Shown: piece by piece, positions 25,867-35,550 of the stretch
Position numbering within the stretch: the first letter of the stretch is position 1
Layout of the letters: each line of letters starts with the position of its first letter
Source of the DNA: Methanobacterium sp.
Lineage (GTDB): Archaea; Methanobacteriota; Methanobacteria; Methanobacteriales; Methanobacteriaceae
Direction: 5' to 3'
NCBI GenBank assembly: GCA_030017655.1
Contig: JASEIM010000008.1
Span: 1-64,000, forward strand
DNA: 64,000 nucleotides
Made by a program: the position numbers and the translations under genes
Notes under the pieces: model-generated
The model's database searches: none
What the model was told of the DNA's origin: nothing
Seen by the model: only the letters and a program-made list of their open reading frames with translations

Positions 25867-26141
25867 TCAATATCATAAATAAAAGAGCATCAAATAAGAA
25901 ATAAAACTACTTAAACCATTAATGTGAAGATTTACTGTTTAATTATGTATATACATTCAGTTTATCTAAAAAAAATTTGAATTATTTAACAGAGATTTGC
26001 AAATAAACATCTATCTTGAATATTAAATAGATAAAAAACAAAAATGTTTATAAACTAGTCTATTAAACAAAAATTAGGTATAAAAATAGATGAATCATAA
26101 TTATAAATCCTCAATTAATAAAAAATCAATCTGGTAATACA

Positions 26142-27128
26142 ATGACCACAATAACAGCCATACTGCCTGCATATAATGAAGAATTAAGTATCGGTAGCAT
26201 GGTAATTGCTTGTAAAAAATATGTAGACAGAGTACTGGTTATTGATGACGGAAGTATTGATAATACTGTTGAAATAGCTCAACTTGCAGGAGCTGAGGTA
26301 ATAGTCCAGGAGACTAATAAAGGTAAAGGTGCAGCATTAAAAACTGGCTTTAAATCTGCTAAAGACTCAGATATAATAGTAACACTGGATTCTGATGGTC
26401 AGCATAATCCCGGAGATATACCAAAAATTGTAGCTCCCATTATCAATGGAGAAGCAGACATTGTAAATGGAAGCCGTTATATAAATGGAAACGGCAAAAA
26501 CACACCTACATATAGACGTGTGGGTCAAAAAGTGCTTGACAAAGCAACAAACTTAAACAGCAATCTTAACATCACAGACAGCCAGAGTGGATTCCGGGCA
26601 TTTGCGAGACATACTTTTCCTGTTTTCAGGTTCAAATCCACTGATTTCAGTATTGAAAGTGAAATGCTGGTTGATGCCGCAAATGCAGGTTTAAATATAA
26701 AAGAAGTGGAAATAGGAGTTCGTTATGATGTTGATGGCTCCACAAAAAACCCAATAACCCACGGCCTTGGAGTTTTAATGAAAATATTAAACGATATTGA
26801 ATATAGAAGACCTTTATTTTATTTTACTATACCTGGAGCCGTGATTTGTGTAATGGGGATCACTTTAGGACTTATGTTCTTTGGAGATTATATATATGGC
26901 GGAAGTACAACACTTATACCTACGGTTCTTGCAATACTACTTACTTTAGGCGGTAGCTTTTTGGCTTTAACAGGTATGATTTTACATTCCATGTCTCGAA
27001 TGATTAACAATTTTATCCCCAATTATAACCGGTCCTCTGATATTCATACTCCTAAAGCCGACGAACATTATATTAAACCCGAAAGCGTGCAAGATTCACT
27101 AAAAGCTAAAGAAAATAAACCTTTTTAG
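26142..27128 (+). CDS. GT2 glycosyltransferase, dolichyl-phosphate-sugar synthase type
   Basis: This 328-residue protein has an N-terminal GT2 domain with ILPAYNEE, VIDDGSID, GKGAALKTGF and the metal-binding DSD (83-85) in TLDSDGQHNP. QSGFRAF and two C-terminal membrane helices follow. Such enzymes transfer a sugar from a nucleotide donor to dolichyl phosphate, or act on lipid-linked glycans of the archaeal envelope. It is a close paralogue of the protein at 55659. A tract of about 107 bases is nearly identical between the two genes. It stands alone with an AT-rich upstream region. Confidence 0.85.
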   Translation: MTTITAILPAYNEELSIGSMVIACKKYVDRVLVIDDGSIDNTVEIAQLAGAEVIVQETNKGKGAALKTGFKSAKDSDIIVTLDSDGQHNPGDIPKIVAPIINGEADIVNGSRYINGNGKNTPTYRRVGQKVLDKATNLNSNLNITDSQSGFRAFARHTFPVFRFKSTDFSIESEMLVDAANAGLNIKEVEIGVRYDVDGSTKNPITHGLGVLMKILNDIEYRRPLFYFTIPGAVICVMGITLGLMFFGDYIYGGSTTLIPTVLAILLTLGGSFLALTGMILHSMSRMINNFIPNYNRSSDIHTPKADEHYIKPESVQDSLKAKENKPF

Positions 27129-27693
27129 CAGAGAAATAATCTTATTCTATTTCATTATTCTAATGATATCTTAAACCCTTTAGATAAATCTTAACAGCAT
27201 TAACTTTTAAATTAATTATGGCCTTTAAAGTATAATTATTTAATAAAAACTATGCTTAACCTCAAAATCTTAGATAATTGTTTTTAAATTTAATTAATTC
27301 ATCACAATAAAAAGATCATACCTGTTTTAGATAAAAGCTAATTTTAATTATTTAGTTATTTAATTCATTATAATAAGTTTATTCAAATTTCACACATAAA
27401 TAATAGCGTTTATTCTATTATATATTTCTATTATTTAATTATAAGTCTATTTGTTCACAATAAAAATTTTAAATATTGAAAAAACATTGATTTATTTCTT
27501 TAAGGAATGAATTTAGATTATTAATATTTTAATTGTTATTATTTAATCTTAAATATATCATAATTGTATATTTCTGTGAATAACGTCACAAATTTCACCA
27601 CAAAGTTAATATGACTCCTTAATCAACTAGTATGTAGAAACTAACGTTTCAAAAAAAATTTTGTATATAAAAACTGTAAAGGGAGGTGAAAAA
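27129..27693. other. AT-rich promoter region of the second adhesin
   Basis: There is no gene in these bases. An operator TGTGA-ATAACG-TCACA lies at 27575-27590 after a TATA-like ATTGTATATTT (27563-27573), so it may cover the transcription start. A second TATA-like TTGTATATAAAA lies at 27661-27672. The GGGAGGTGA ribosome site is at 27681-27689. Confidence 0.55.
27575..27590. promoter_or_regulatory. TGTGA-N6-TCACA operator, site 7
   Basis: The sequence TGTGA-ATAACG-TCACA is a perfect dyad 104 bases upstream of the adhesin start. Confidence 0.65.
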
Positions 27694-29946
27694 GTGCAAA
27701 AAAATATACAAAAAAAGTTACTGATGATTATAGCAATTCTCATTTTATCATTAGCAATTAGCGGAGCTGTTTCAGCAGAAGATGGAACCGAAAACAATCT
27801 AACAGAAAATGATACCCTGAACCAAACATTACCTGATCCTCGTATTGAACATAATGGAGTTATTGGGCCAACAGTTTATGCAACTATCCAGGATGCAATC
27901 AATGCTGCCCAGTCGGGCGATACCATATGGTTAGAAGACGGTGCAACATTTACTACTGGTCAAGTTTGGAGACCAGCTATAGTTCATGTAACTAAAAACT
28001 TATCCTTTAGAGTATTTAATGATGGTACGGCCACCATCAGTGGTACTAACACACGGCGTGCAATATATGTTGATTCAGGAGTTACAGCAAACTTTTATAA
28101 CATAACCATAACTCAAGGACGCAGCTTAAATCCTTTACTTTATGATGGTGCTGGTATCTTCAATAATGGAGGTACAGTTAATCTTTATAATTGTATTTTA
28201 GACAATAATGATGGTTTATGGAGGGGTGGAGGTATATACAACAACCATGGAACTGTTAGAATTGAAAATACTATAATAAGAAATAACAATGTACCAGTTA
28301 GTGGTGGTGCCATATACAACAACCAGGGAACTGTAAATATTGTTAGTTCTACAATTACTGGTAATTCTGCCAGAAATGGTGGAGGTATCTACAATAATGA
28401 TGGAACTGTCACCATTGAGAACTCAAATTTAAACAGCAATTCGGTTTCTGGAACAGGAACCAACAATGGCGGAGCCGTATACAATGATAACGGAGATCTT
28501 TTTATATACGGAAGCAACATCTTGAATAATGCTGCAAGCAATGAAGGAGGAGCAGTTTACGCTACAACAGGGACAACTAACACAATCCAATATAACAGAA
28601 TTATTGGAAACAGTGATAGAGTACTGTATCGAGAAGGATTATCTAATATAGACGCCCGATTCAACTGGTGGGGTTCTAATACAGGCCCTACTAGTGGCAT
28701 GTACCGTAATGCAAATGTTAGCCCTTATATAAGACTCACCATTAACCCTGTAGGACCAACTAACCTAATAAACACAGGAACCTACCTGATAACAGCAGAA
28801 CTGTTCCGTGACTCTTCAGGAGGAGATCATAGTGGTGCTGCTTATCATGTGCCGGATGGACCGATAAGCTTTTCAATACTTCCTACAGTCTGGGGATCAC
28901 TATCAAATGTGGATACAGTAATGACTAATGCCCATGCATATGCTACATTTAATGCTAACAGCGGGGCAAGACCTACCAATCCAGTAGTAGTACAGGCTTT
29001 AGTTGATAATGTTGCTGTAACTACAGCTTTTAACATACTTCCAGCAGCAGATATAGCCATAGCTAAAGAATTCAGGACCGATTACCAGAATTCCACAAGC
29101 ACCACAACTACAGCCAATTACCATACTCCAATATGGGTTATGATTCATGTGACCAATAATGGTCCAGATTCAGTTGCAGATCTTCAGATAACCGATATTC
29201 TTCCAGCAGGTCTAACCTACCAGAATGTATATCATATCTCACACGATAATGGAACAACCTGGACTGGGACAGATATTTTCAATTCAGGTATTTGGACTAT
29301 AGGTGACATGTCTAATGGAGCTGATTACTGGCTTGCTATACTTGCACAGGTCGATGGGCATAATGAGACCATTGAAAATGTTGCCAATAAAACACAGACT
29401 ACATTTGACCATAATAGTACAAATGATGAGGGAAGAGCAACCTTAAATATTCCTCCAGCAGCAGATGTGTTTGTTAATACTACTCCAAGTAAAACCAAAC
29501 TCACTGTTGGCGAAACAATGGTTGTAAGAGTTAAAGTTGGTAACAATGGACCTGATTCAGCTCAAAATGTAGTAGTAACCTACAAGATACCAGCAGGTAT
29601 GGAGTTTGTCAGTTTAACTCATGAAGCAGGCTATCCTGCACCTACATATGACTCTGCAACCCGTACTGTAACCTGGAACCTCGGTGACCTTGGAGTTATC
29701 GATCCTTGGATGGATATTACACTAAGAGCTGTTGGTGCTGGTACTACAAGCAGTGATGCAAGTGTAATTTCAGATACTTATGATCCGGTTCCCTCAAACA
29801 ATGTAGAAGCTGTTACCATAACTGTAGAACAGGCAAAAGCTAACGCTGCAACTGTGCCAATGCAACCAACAGGAATACCATTAGCAGGACTTGTATTAGC
29901 TGTACTTATGTTATCCGCAGGATTGTTTATGCAAAAAAGAAAATAA
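27694..29946 (+). CDS. Adhesin-like protein with beta-helix, DUF11 repeats and C-terminal anchor
   Basis: I take GTG 27694 as the start because a very strong GGGAGGTGA lies just upstream. The frame is open back to a TTG at 27661, but that would place the ribosome site inside the gene. The signal peptide is LLMIIAILILSLAISGAVSA. A right-handed beta-helix (GGIYNN and GGAIYNN turns) follows at about 100-340, then an Ig-like region and two DUF11 repeats (TNNGPDSVADLQITDILPAG; GNNGPDSAQNVVVTYKIPAG). It ends with a membrane helix and basic tail, LAGLVLAVLMLSAGLFMQKR. It is an anchored surface adhesin. Confidence 0.85.
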   Translation: MQKNIQKKLLMIIAILILSLAISGAVSAEDGTENNLTENDTLNQTLPDPRIEHNGVIGPTVYATIQDAINAAQSGDTIWLEDGATFTTGQVWRPAIVHVTKNLSFRVFNDGTATISGTNTRRAIYVDSGVTANFYNITITQGRSLNPLLYDGAGIFNNGGTVNLYNCILDNNDGLWRGGGIYNNHGTVRIENTIIRNNNVPVSGGAIYNNQGTVNIVSSTITGNSARNGGGIYNNDGTVTIENSNLNSNSVSGTGTNNGGAVYNDNGDLFIYGSNILNNAASNEGGAVYATTGTTNTIQYNRIIGNSDRVLYREGLSNIDARFNWWGSNTGPTSGMYRNANVSPYIRLTINPVGPTNLINTGTYLITAELFRDSSGGDHSGAAYHVPDGPISFSILPTVWGSLSNVDTVMTNAHAYATFNANSGARPTNPVVVQALVDNVAVTTAFNILPAADIAIAKEFRTDYQNSTSTTTTANYHTPIWVMIHVTNNGPDSVADLQITDILPAGLTYQNVYHISHDNGTTWTGTDIFNSGIWTIGDMSNGADYWLAILAQVDGHNETIENVANKTQTTFDHNSTNDEGRATLNIPPAADVFVNTTPSKTKLTVGETMVVRVKVGNNGPDSAQNVVVTYKIPAGMEFVSLTHEAGYPAPTYDSATRTVTWNLGDLGVIDPWMDITLRAVGAGTTSSDASVISDTYDPVPSNNVEAVTITVEQAKANAATVPMQPTGIPLAGLVLAVLMLSAGLFMQKRK

Positions 29947-29949
29947 TTT

Positions 29950-29979
29950 GGGATTAAAAATCCCCTTCTTTTGATTTTT
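29950..29979 (+). terminator. Hairpin plus T-rich terminator
   Basis: GGGATT-AAA-AATCCC (29950-29964) is followed by a T-rich run to about 29979, just after the adhesin stop codon. Confidence 0.55.
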
Positions 29980-30130
29980 AAATCAGCTTATTTTATAATA
30001 TAAAAATAGATATTTTCAGTTTAACGATAATTTTTATTATTAATAGAATTAAAGACCGTTGAACGGGAAAAGTTAAATAAAATATTAAACAAGTAATTTT
30101 ATTCTATTTAAAACCAGGCAGGTATAAAAT

Positions 30131-31042
30131 ATGGACTTTCGAATATTTATTCTAAGCTCGGGGAAATACAGCTCTCGAATCATAAATAATATGGCTAAAA
30201 TGGGTTTTGGAGAGAATATTGTAGGAATACATGAAGTGGATGAAGATCTGCCTGAATTCATAGATAATATTGAAGAACACATACCTGAAAATCTTCCTGA
30301 GGCAGATTTAATAATCTCAATAGGACTATATGGGGATATTAATATGATAATTCCTGCTGTTGCAAGAAAAACAGGAGTAAAGTCAATTATTGTCCCTATT
30401 CATGACCCTAAACAGATCCCATATGGTCTGCAAAGGGAAATTGAAGAGGAAGTAGGAGACAAAAAGATTATCTTTCCCAAACCATTCTGCACCCTTAAAC
30501 CAGTGGATGATAAGTATATTGATGCCTTTGCAGAGGTACTGGGAAAACCTGAAGTTGAAATTGAATCTGATAACCTTATTAAAAGCATTGAAGTTAAAAG
30601 AAGCGCCCCATGCGGTTCAACTTTTTTTGTAGCTGAAAAACTGATAAATACACCTGTAGATGGAGCTGAATTTGATGCTGGAATTCTTTATCATAATTAT
30701 CCCTGTTTAGCCTCCATGGGTGTTGATAATCAAATAGGCGATACTTTGATGCATATTGCGGGTTATAAAATTAAAGAGGCTGTTAAAAAAGAGCTTGGTT
30801 TTGCTGCAAAATCTGCAGTGGTAGATGAGGAAATCTGTCAGGGTGGGGAAAACTGTGATTATATATGCAGGGATGTTTGTCCCACACTTAAAATAGGTGA
30901 TAAAACCATAATCATAAAAGAAACAGGGAAAGTAAAAATCAATCCAGAAACCTGCGGATACTGTGAAATATGTGTCCAGAAATGTCCATTTAAAGCTATT
31001 GAGATTAAGGATAATATTAAATTAAACTATGATAATAAATAA
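30131..31042 (+). CDS. DUF166 family protein with a C-terminal ferredoxin domain
   Basis: This 303-residue protein has a DUF166 domain (about 1-215, with IISIGLYGDINMIIPAVARK and APCGSTFFVAEKL) and a C-terminal Fe-S domain. The last cluster motif is CGYCEICVQKCP at about 278-289, a CxxCxxCxxxC 4Fe-4S site, and other cysteines precede it. DUF166 proteins are common in methanogens and have at times been labelled thymidylate-synthase-like. The real function is not established. It sits just before a cobalamin-pathway gene. Confidence 0.8.
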   Translation: MDFRIFILSSGKYSSRIINNMAKMGFGENIVGIHEVDEDLPEFIDNIEEHIPENLPEADLIISIGLYGDINMIIPAVARKTGVKSIIVPIHDPKQIPYGLQREIEEEVGDKKIIFPKPFCTLKPVDDKYIDAFAEVLGKPEVEIESDNLIKSIEVKRSAPCGSTFFVAEKLINTPVDGAEFDAGILYHNYPCLASMGVDNQIGDTLMHIAGYKIKEAVKKELGFAAKSAVVDEEICQGGENCDYICRDVCPTLKIGDKTIIIKETGKVKINPETCGYCEICVQKCPFKAIEIKDNIKLNYDNK

Positions 31043-31067
31043 GTAATATGGCAACAAAGTGAATAAA

Positions 31068-31829
31068 ATGAAAGGAAAAGTGGTATTTATAGGGGCAGGG
31101 CCCGGCGACCCTGAACTTCTAACAATTAAAGGTCAAAAAGCAATAAAAAACGCTGATATAATTATTTATGCAGGTTCACTTGTAAACAAAGAAATATTAA
31201 ACTATGCAAAAGAGAATGCAGAAATATATAACAGCGCATCCATGGATCTGAATCAGATATTAGAATTAATGAATAAAGGAACAGCGAAAGGCAAAATGAT
31301 TGCCAGGGTTCATACTGGAGATCCATCTATATACGGAGCAATAGGAGAGCAGATCGAATTTCTAAGAAAAAAGGAAATAAAATTTGAAATAATTCCAGGT
31401 GTGAGCTCCCTGTTTGGAGCTGCAGCAGCACTTGAATCTGAATTAACACTTCCTGAAGTATCACAAACAGTGATAATAACAAGACCAGAGGGAAGAACTC
31501 CCAAACCCCAAAAGGAAGCTATAAGTGCACTTGCAGAACATAATGCCACAATGTGCATCTTTTTAGGTATTCAGATGATAGATAAAGTAGTAGCAGATCT
31601 TTTAAGCCATTACAAGCCTGAAACTCCTGTTGCTGTTGTGAAGAAAGCTTCATGGAATGACCAGAAGATTATCAGAGGTTCACTGGAAAACATTGCAGCC
31701 AGAGTTAAAGAAGCAGAGATAGAAAAAACAGCCCTTATTATTGTGGGTAAAGTGCTTGATCCCGGAATTATTACTCCCTCAAAGCTTTATGACCCTGAAT
31801 TTACTCATGAATACAGAAAAAAGGAGTAA
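31068..31829 (+). CDS. cbiF: Cobalt-precorrin-4 C11-methyltransferase
   Basis: This protein of about 253 residues belongs to the tetrapyrrole methylase family. It has the SAM-binding GAGPGDPELLTIKG near the N-terminus, and HTGDPSIYGAIGEQ and IPGVSSLFGAAAALE, typical of CbiF/CobM. It methylates C11 of cobalt-precorrin-4 in anaerobic cobamide synthesis, needed for the corrinoid methyltransferases of methanogens. I chose ATG 31068 because GTGA lies five bases before it. GTG 31059 is also in frame. It follows DUF166 by 25 bases. Confidence 0.9.
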   Translation: MKGKVVFIGAGPGDPELLTIKGQKAIKNADIIIYAGSLVNKEILNYAKENAEIYNSASMDLNQILELMNKGTAKGKMIARVHTGDPSIYGAIGEQIEFLRKKEIKFEIIPGVSSLFGAAAALESELTLPEVSQTVIITRPEGRTPKPQKEAISALAEHNATMCIFLGIQMIDKVVADLLSHYKPETPVAVVKKASWNDQKIIRGSLENIAARVKEAEIEKTALIIVGKVLDPGIITPSKLYDPEFTHEYRKKE

Positions 31830-31834
31830 AGAAG

Positions 31835-32683
31835 ATGAAAGTTCTAGTTATTGGTGCAGAAGGAATGCTTGGCCACGATTTAGTGGATATTTTAGGTGTT
31901 GAAAATGAAATCAGTACCACAACAATTTACACTCTTGATATAACTGACATAGATAAAACTGTTAAAACAGTGAAGGAAATCAATCCTGATGTTGTAGTGC
32001 ACGCAGCAGCTTTTACAGATGTAAATGGCAGCGAATCAAAACAGGATATGGCATATAAGGTTAATGTCCTCGGAACCAGAAATGTGGCTGTTGCATGCAG
32101 TAAAGCAGACAGCGCCCTGGTCTATATATGTACTGACTATGTTTTTGACGGTGAAAAGGGCAGTCCCTACTATGAATATGACCAGCCAAATCCATTGAGT
32201 GTTTATGGAAAAACCAAGTATTTAGGAGAAGTTTACATCCGTGATATCTTAAACAAATTTTATATCGTTAGAACATCATGGTTATATGGATTTCACGGCC
32301 CCAACTTCGTCACAACCATGCTTAATTTAGCTAAAACTAATGATATAATATCTGTTGTGAATGATCAGATCGGATCACCCACATATACAGTAGATCTGGC
32401 CAAAGCTATTGCAGAACTCATAAAAAAGCCAAAATATGGTATTTATCATATAACTAACAGCGATTTTTGCTCATGGTATGAATATGCAAAGGAAATTTTC
32501 GATATGGCCGGAATCCAGATAGAAGTAAAGCCTGTTACCACAGAAGAGTATCCTCAACCTGCACCCAGACCAAAATATTCAGTCCTTGAAAATTATAACT
32601 GGAAAATGGAAGGATTTAAAGAAATACGAAGCTATAAAGAGGCTTTAAGAGATTATATAAAATTATTGAAGGAGAAGGAATGA
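31835..32683 (+). CDS. rmlD: dTDP-4-dehydrorhamnose reductase
   Basis: This 282-residue short-chain dehydrogenase-like protein has an N-terminal NADP-binding GAEGMLGHDL, the catalytic YGKTKYLGE and VRTSWLYG. It catalyses the last step of dTDP-L-rhamnose synthesis. It begins five bases after the methyltransferase gene and its stop overlaps the start of rmlA, so the three are probably co-transcribed. rmlC and rmlB lie 1.4 kb downstream on the same strand. Confidence 0.9.
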   Translation: MKVLVIGAEGMLGHDLVDILGVENEISTTTIYTLDITDIDKTVKTVKEINPDVVVHAAAFTDVNGSESKQDMAYKVNVLGTRNVAVACSKADSALVYICTDYVFDGEKGSPYYEYDQPNPLSVYGKTKYLGEVYIRDILNKFYIVRTSWLYGFHGPNFVTTMLNLAKTNDIISVVNDQIGSPTYTVDLAKAIAELIKKPKYGIYHITNSDFCSWYEYAKEIFDMAGIQIEVKPVTTEEYPQPAPRPKYSVLENYNWKMEGFKEIRSYKEALRDYIKLLKEKE

Positions 32684-33558
32684 TGAAAGGAATAGTACTT
32701 GCAGGAGGGTCTGGTACAAGACTCTATCCAATCACAAAAGCTGTTTCAAAGCAGTTGCTTCCAATTTATGATAAACCCATGATTTATTATCCCTTATCAG
32801 TCCTTATGCTTGCAGGCATCAGAGAAATACTCATAATTTCAACTCCAAGGGACTTACCCATGTATGAGGAACTTTTGGGAGACGGCAGTGATCTGGGTGT
32901 TTCTTTTTCTTATGCAGTGCAGGATAAACCGAGAGGGCTGGCAGATGCATTCATTGTTGGAGAGGAGTTCATTAGTGATGATAATGTGGCTTTGGTACTT
33001 GGAGATAACATATTTCACGGCCACAGGTTCAGTGAAATACTGAAAAGAGCCGCTTCACTTAAAAATGGTGCAGTAATTTTTGGATACTTTGTTAAAGATC
33101 CAAAGGCCTTCGGAGTGGTTGAATTCGATGCGAATGGAAATGTTCTTTCCCTTGAAGAAAAACCAGAACATCCGAAATCCAATTATGTTATTCCAGGACT
33201 TTATTTCTATGATAACCAGGTCGTTGAGATAGCTAAAAATGTAAAACCATCAGATCGAGGAGAACTTGAAATCACATCAGTAAATGAAGCATATCTAAAG
33301 AAAAAAGAATTAAAGGTAGAACTACTGGGTAGAGGGATGGCATGGCTCGATACAGGAACACATATCGGGCTTTTAGAGGCAAGTAATTTTGTTGAGGCCA
33401 TACAGAAAAGACAGGGATTTTATATAGCCTGTCTGGAAGAAATCGCATATAACAACGGCTGGATAGATGCTGAAACCGTCCTTAAATTGGCTAAAACCCT
33501 GGAAAAAACTGAATACAGTGACTATCTTAGAGATCTGGTTAAAAATAATGAATTTTAG
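32680..33558 (+). CDS. rmlA: Glucose-1-phosphate thymidylyltransferase
   Basis: This 292-residue protein has the sugar-nucleotidyltransferase signature GGSGTRLYPITKAVSKQLLP, then VLGDNIFHG and LEEKPEHPKSNY. It forms dTDP-glucose, the first step of dTDP-rhamnose synthesis. It overlaps the rmlD stop by four bases (ATGA). The length fits the usual RmlA size. Confidence 0.93.
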   Translation: MMKGIVLAGGSGTRLYPITKAVSKQLLPIYDKPMIYYPLSVLMLAGIREILIISTPRDLPMYEELLGDGSDLGVSFSYAVQDKPRGLADAFIVGEEFISDDNVALVLGDNIFHGHRFSEILKRAASLKNGAVIFGYFVKDPKAFGVVEFDANGNVLSLEEKPEHPKSNYVIPGLYFYDNQVVEIAKNVKPSDRGELEITSVNEAYLKKKELKVELLGRGMAWLDTGTHIGLLEASNFVEAIQKRQGFYIACLEEIAYNNGWIDAETVLKLAKTLEKTEYSDYLRDLVKNNEF

Positions 33559-33592
33559 ATAAAAGCCATTTTTGAAGAGTCTGGAAATATCT

Positions 33593-34678
33593 CTATTCAT
33601 TTCCCATTATAACTGCAAATGGAGGATCCTTTTTTCGTTTTTCTATTACCAAAACAGCATCGTAATAATGTATGGAATGGGTTGACAGGGTAAATTCATT
33701 TACACTCAATTTTTTCCTGGAAAGCCATGAATTCTCTTCTTTGGAGTACCATGCATTTAAATAATCTATTAAATTCTTGCTGTATTCAATAAATGTATTT
33801 TTTCTCCTGTAACCTCCACCATACTCCCCTATATAAGAAGTCATCAGATCTTCACATAGATACACCCCATCAGGAGATATAAATGGATACAATTCTTCAA
33901 AGGCAACGATTTGCTGGTTCATATGATGACCACCATCATCGATCACTATATCAATTTTAGGAATTTTCTCTTTCAAGGAGCGTAAAAATTTTCTATCTTC
34001 AGCATCTCCAATAAATATCTCTATTTGCTCTCCTTCAAGATTCTTACATTTAGGGTCAATATCAACTCCATATATTTTAGATTTACTTCCAAAATAGTGC
34101 CGCCAGAGTTCAAGCGACCCTCCTTTAGATACCCCTATCTCTAAAACACTCACATCTTTTCCTATAAACTTCGAAAAATGTCTTTCATATATTTCAAAAT
34201 AATGCAGGAACTTATGAATGATCTTTCCTCTGTTATTGTAAAAGTACTGCTCTAATCTGTTCATGGAATCAAAATCTAAATTTTTCCTCAATTCATAGGT
34301 ATTTGGCTTCTCTTCCATAAAAAAATCTTTTTTATACTTGAGGGTGCCGGAATTATATTTTGTAAAGCCCTTTAATCTTAGATTGAAAGTACCAACATCA
34401 AAATTATACCAGATTTTTTCGTCTTCTACACCCTGATTTATTAATTGTTTCTTAAATTCCCTGAATTCTGAAATATTCTCTGTTGCGATAAAAATAAGAT
34501 CATATTCCAGCCCTTTAATATCCTTAATAAGAATTTTATCCTTATCCTCAAACCATTTATTGTCCATCTCTTCTTCATTAGTTATAAAAATAAGTGAACC
34601 TATTAAATCCCTATCAATTTTTGCAAATGTACGTTTACAATCACTTAAATTCCCTATAATAACGATATTTTTTTTCAT
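33593..34678 (-). CDS. SAM-dependent methyltransferase with an N-terminal extension
   Basis: In this 361-residue protein, residues about 165-330 form a class I methyltransferase (VLEIGVSKGGSLELWRHYFG, YGVDIDP, IDIVIDDGGHH). It is similar in style to CmcI/TylF-like sugar O-methyltransferases. The first 110 residues form a separate Rossmann-like region (IVIIGNLSDCKRTF, YDLIFIATEN) as in some glycan-modifying proteins. It is on the opposite strand between rmlA and rmlC. GGAG precedes ATG 34678. It probably methylates a surface sugar. Confidence 0.8.
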   Translation of the reverse strand: MKKNIVIIGNLSDCKRTFAKIDRDLIGSLIFITNEEEMDNKWFEDKDKILIKDIKGLEYDLIFIATENISEFREFKKQLINQGVEDEKIWYNFDVGTFNLRLKGFTKYNSGTLKYKKDFFMEEKPNTYELRKNLDFDSMNRLEQYFYNNRGKIIHKFLHYFEIYERHFSKFIGKDVSVLEIGVSKGGSLELWRHYFGSKSKIYGVDIDPKCKNLEGEQIEIFIGDAEDRKFLRSLKEKIPKIDIVIDDGGHHMNQQIVAFEELYPFISPDGVYLCEDLMTSYIGEYGGGYRRKNTFIEYSKNLIDYLNAWYSKEENSWLSRKKLSVNEFTLSTHSIHYYDAVLVIEKRKKDPPFAVIMGNE

Positions 34679-34976
34679 TAATATTCTCCATTATCCGTCC
34701 CATATCTAATCTAAACATCAAGTGAAAATAAATATTTTTCGAAGAATGAATTCTGAATGTATATCATACTTGCAGTAAAATCAGTTAAACAGCAGTTATA
34801 AAGAGTAATGAATAATATTAATATGTAAAATTAGCGATTAAGTTTAAAGCATATAAACACAGAATTAGTTTAAATATCTGGTTATTCACAATTTAAACAA
34901 TTAAACCTGTTAAATTATAAATTCTATTACTGATAAAAGTTTAATTTAATCTAAAATAAAATTATGGAGTGAATGA

Positions 34977-35525
34977 ATGTCTAAATTTAAATTCAAGAAA
35001 ACATCCATTGAAGGGGTTTATATCATAGAACCAACTGTTTTTGGAGACGAAAGAGGGTACTTCATGGAAACATATCATGCCGGTGAATTTAAAGAAGCTG
35101 GACTTGATGTTACATTTGTCCAGGATAATCAATCCAAATCCAAAAAAGGAGTTTTAAGAGGGCTTCATTTCCAGTACACAAAGCCCCAGGGCAAACTGGT
35201 CCGTGTTATAAAGGGGGAAGTTTTTGATGTGGCTGTTGATTTAAGAAAGAATTCCCCCACCTATGGAAAGTGGGAGGGAGTGATACTCTCAGAAGAGAAC
35301 AAAAAACAGTTTTATGTCCCTGAAGGATTTGCCCACGGCTTTCTGGTTCTCTCAGAAGAGGCTGAATTCACCTATAAATGCACCAACTTTTATGATGCTG
35401 AAGATGAAGGCGGAATCATCTGGAATGATGAAGATATAAACATTGAATGGCCTGCTGATGAAGTTATCTTGTCAGATAAGGATAAGCAGTGGAAAACATT
35501 GAAGGAAACGGTTACCAATTTCTAA
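34977..35525 (+). CDS. rmlC: dTDP-4-dehydrorhamnose 3,5-epimerase
   Basis: This 182-residue cupin has the RmlC motifs DERGYFMETYH, VQDNQSKSKKGVLRGLHFQ (catalytic His), GEVFDVAVDLRK and PEGFAHGFLV. It epimerises dTDP-4-keto-6-deoxyglucose at C3 and C5. It is followed after 25 bases by rmlB with a GGGGAGA ribosome site. Confidence 0.92.
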   Translation: MSKFKFKKTSIEGVYIIEPTVFGDERGYFMETYHAGEFKEAGLDVTFVQDNQSKSKKGVLRGLHFQYTKPQGKLVRVIKGEVFDVAVDLRKNSPTYGKWEGVILSEENKKQFYVPEGFAHGFLVLSEEAEFTYKCTNFYDAEDEGGIIWNDEDINIEWPADEVILSDKDKQWKTLKETVTNF

Positions 35526-35550
35526 TAAAATTAAATAGGGGAGATAAATA

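Noticed and set aside
30131..31829. Functional link of DUF166 and CbiF to the rhamnose genes
   Set aside because: They are close and co-directional, but cobamide synthesis and dTDP-rhamnose share no step, so the grouping may only be transcriptional.
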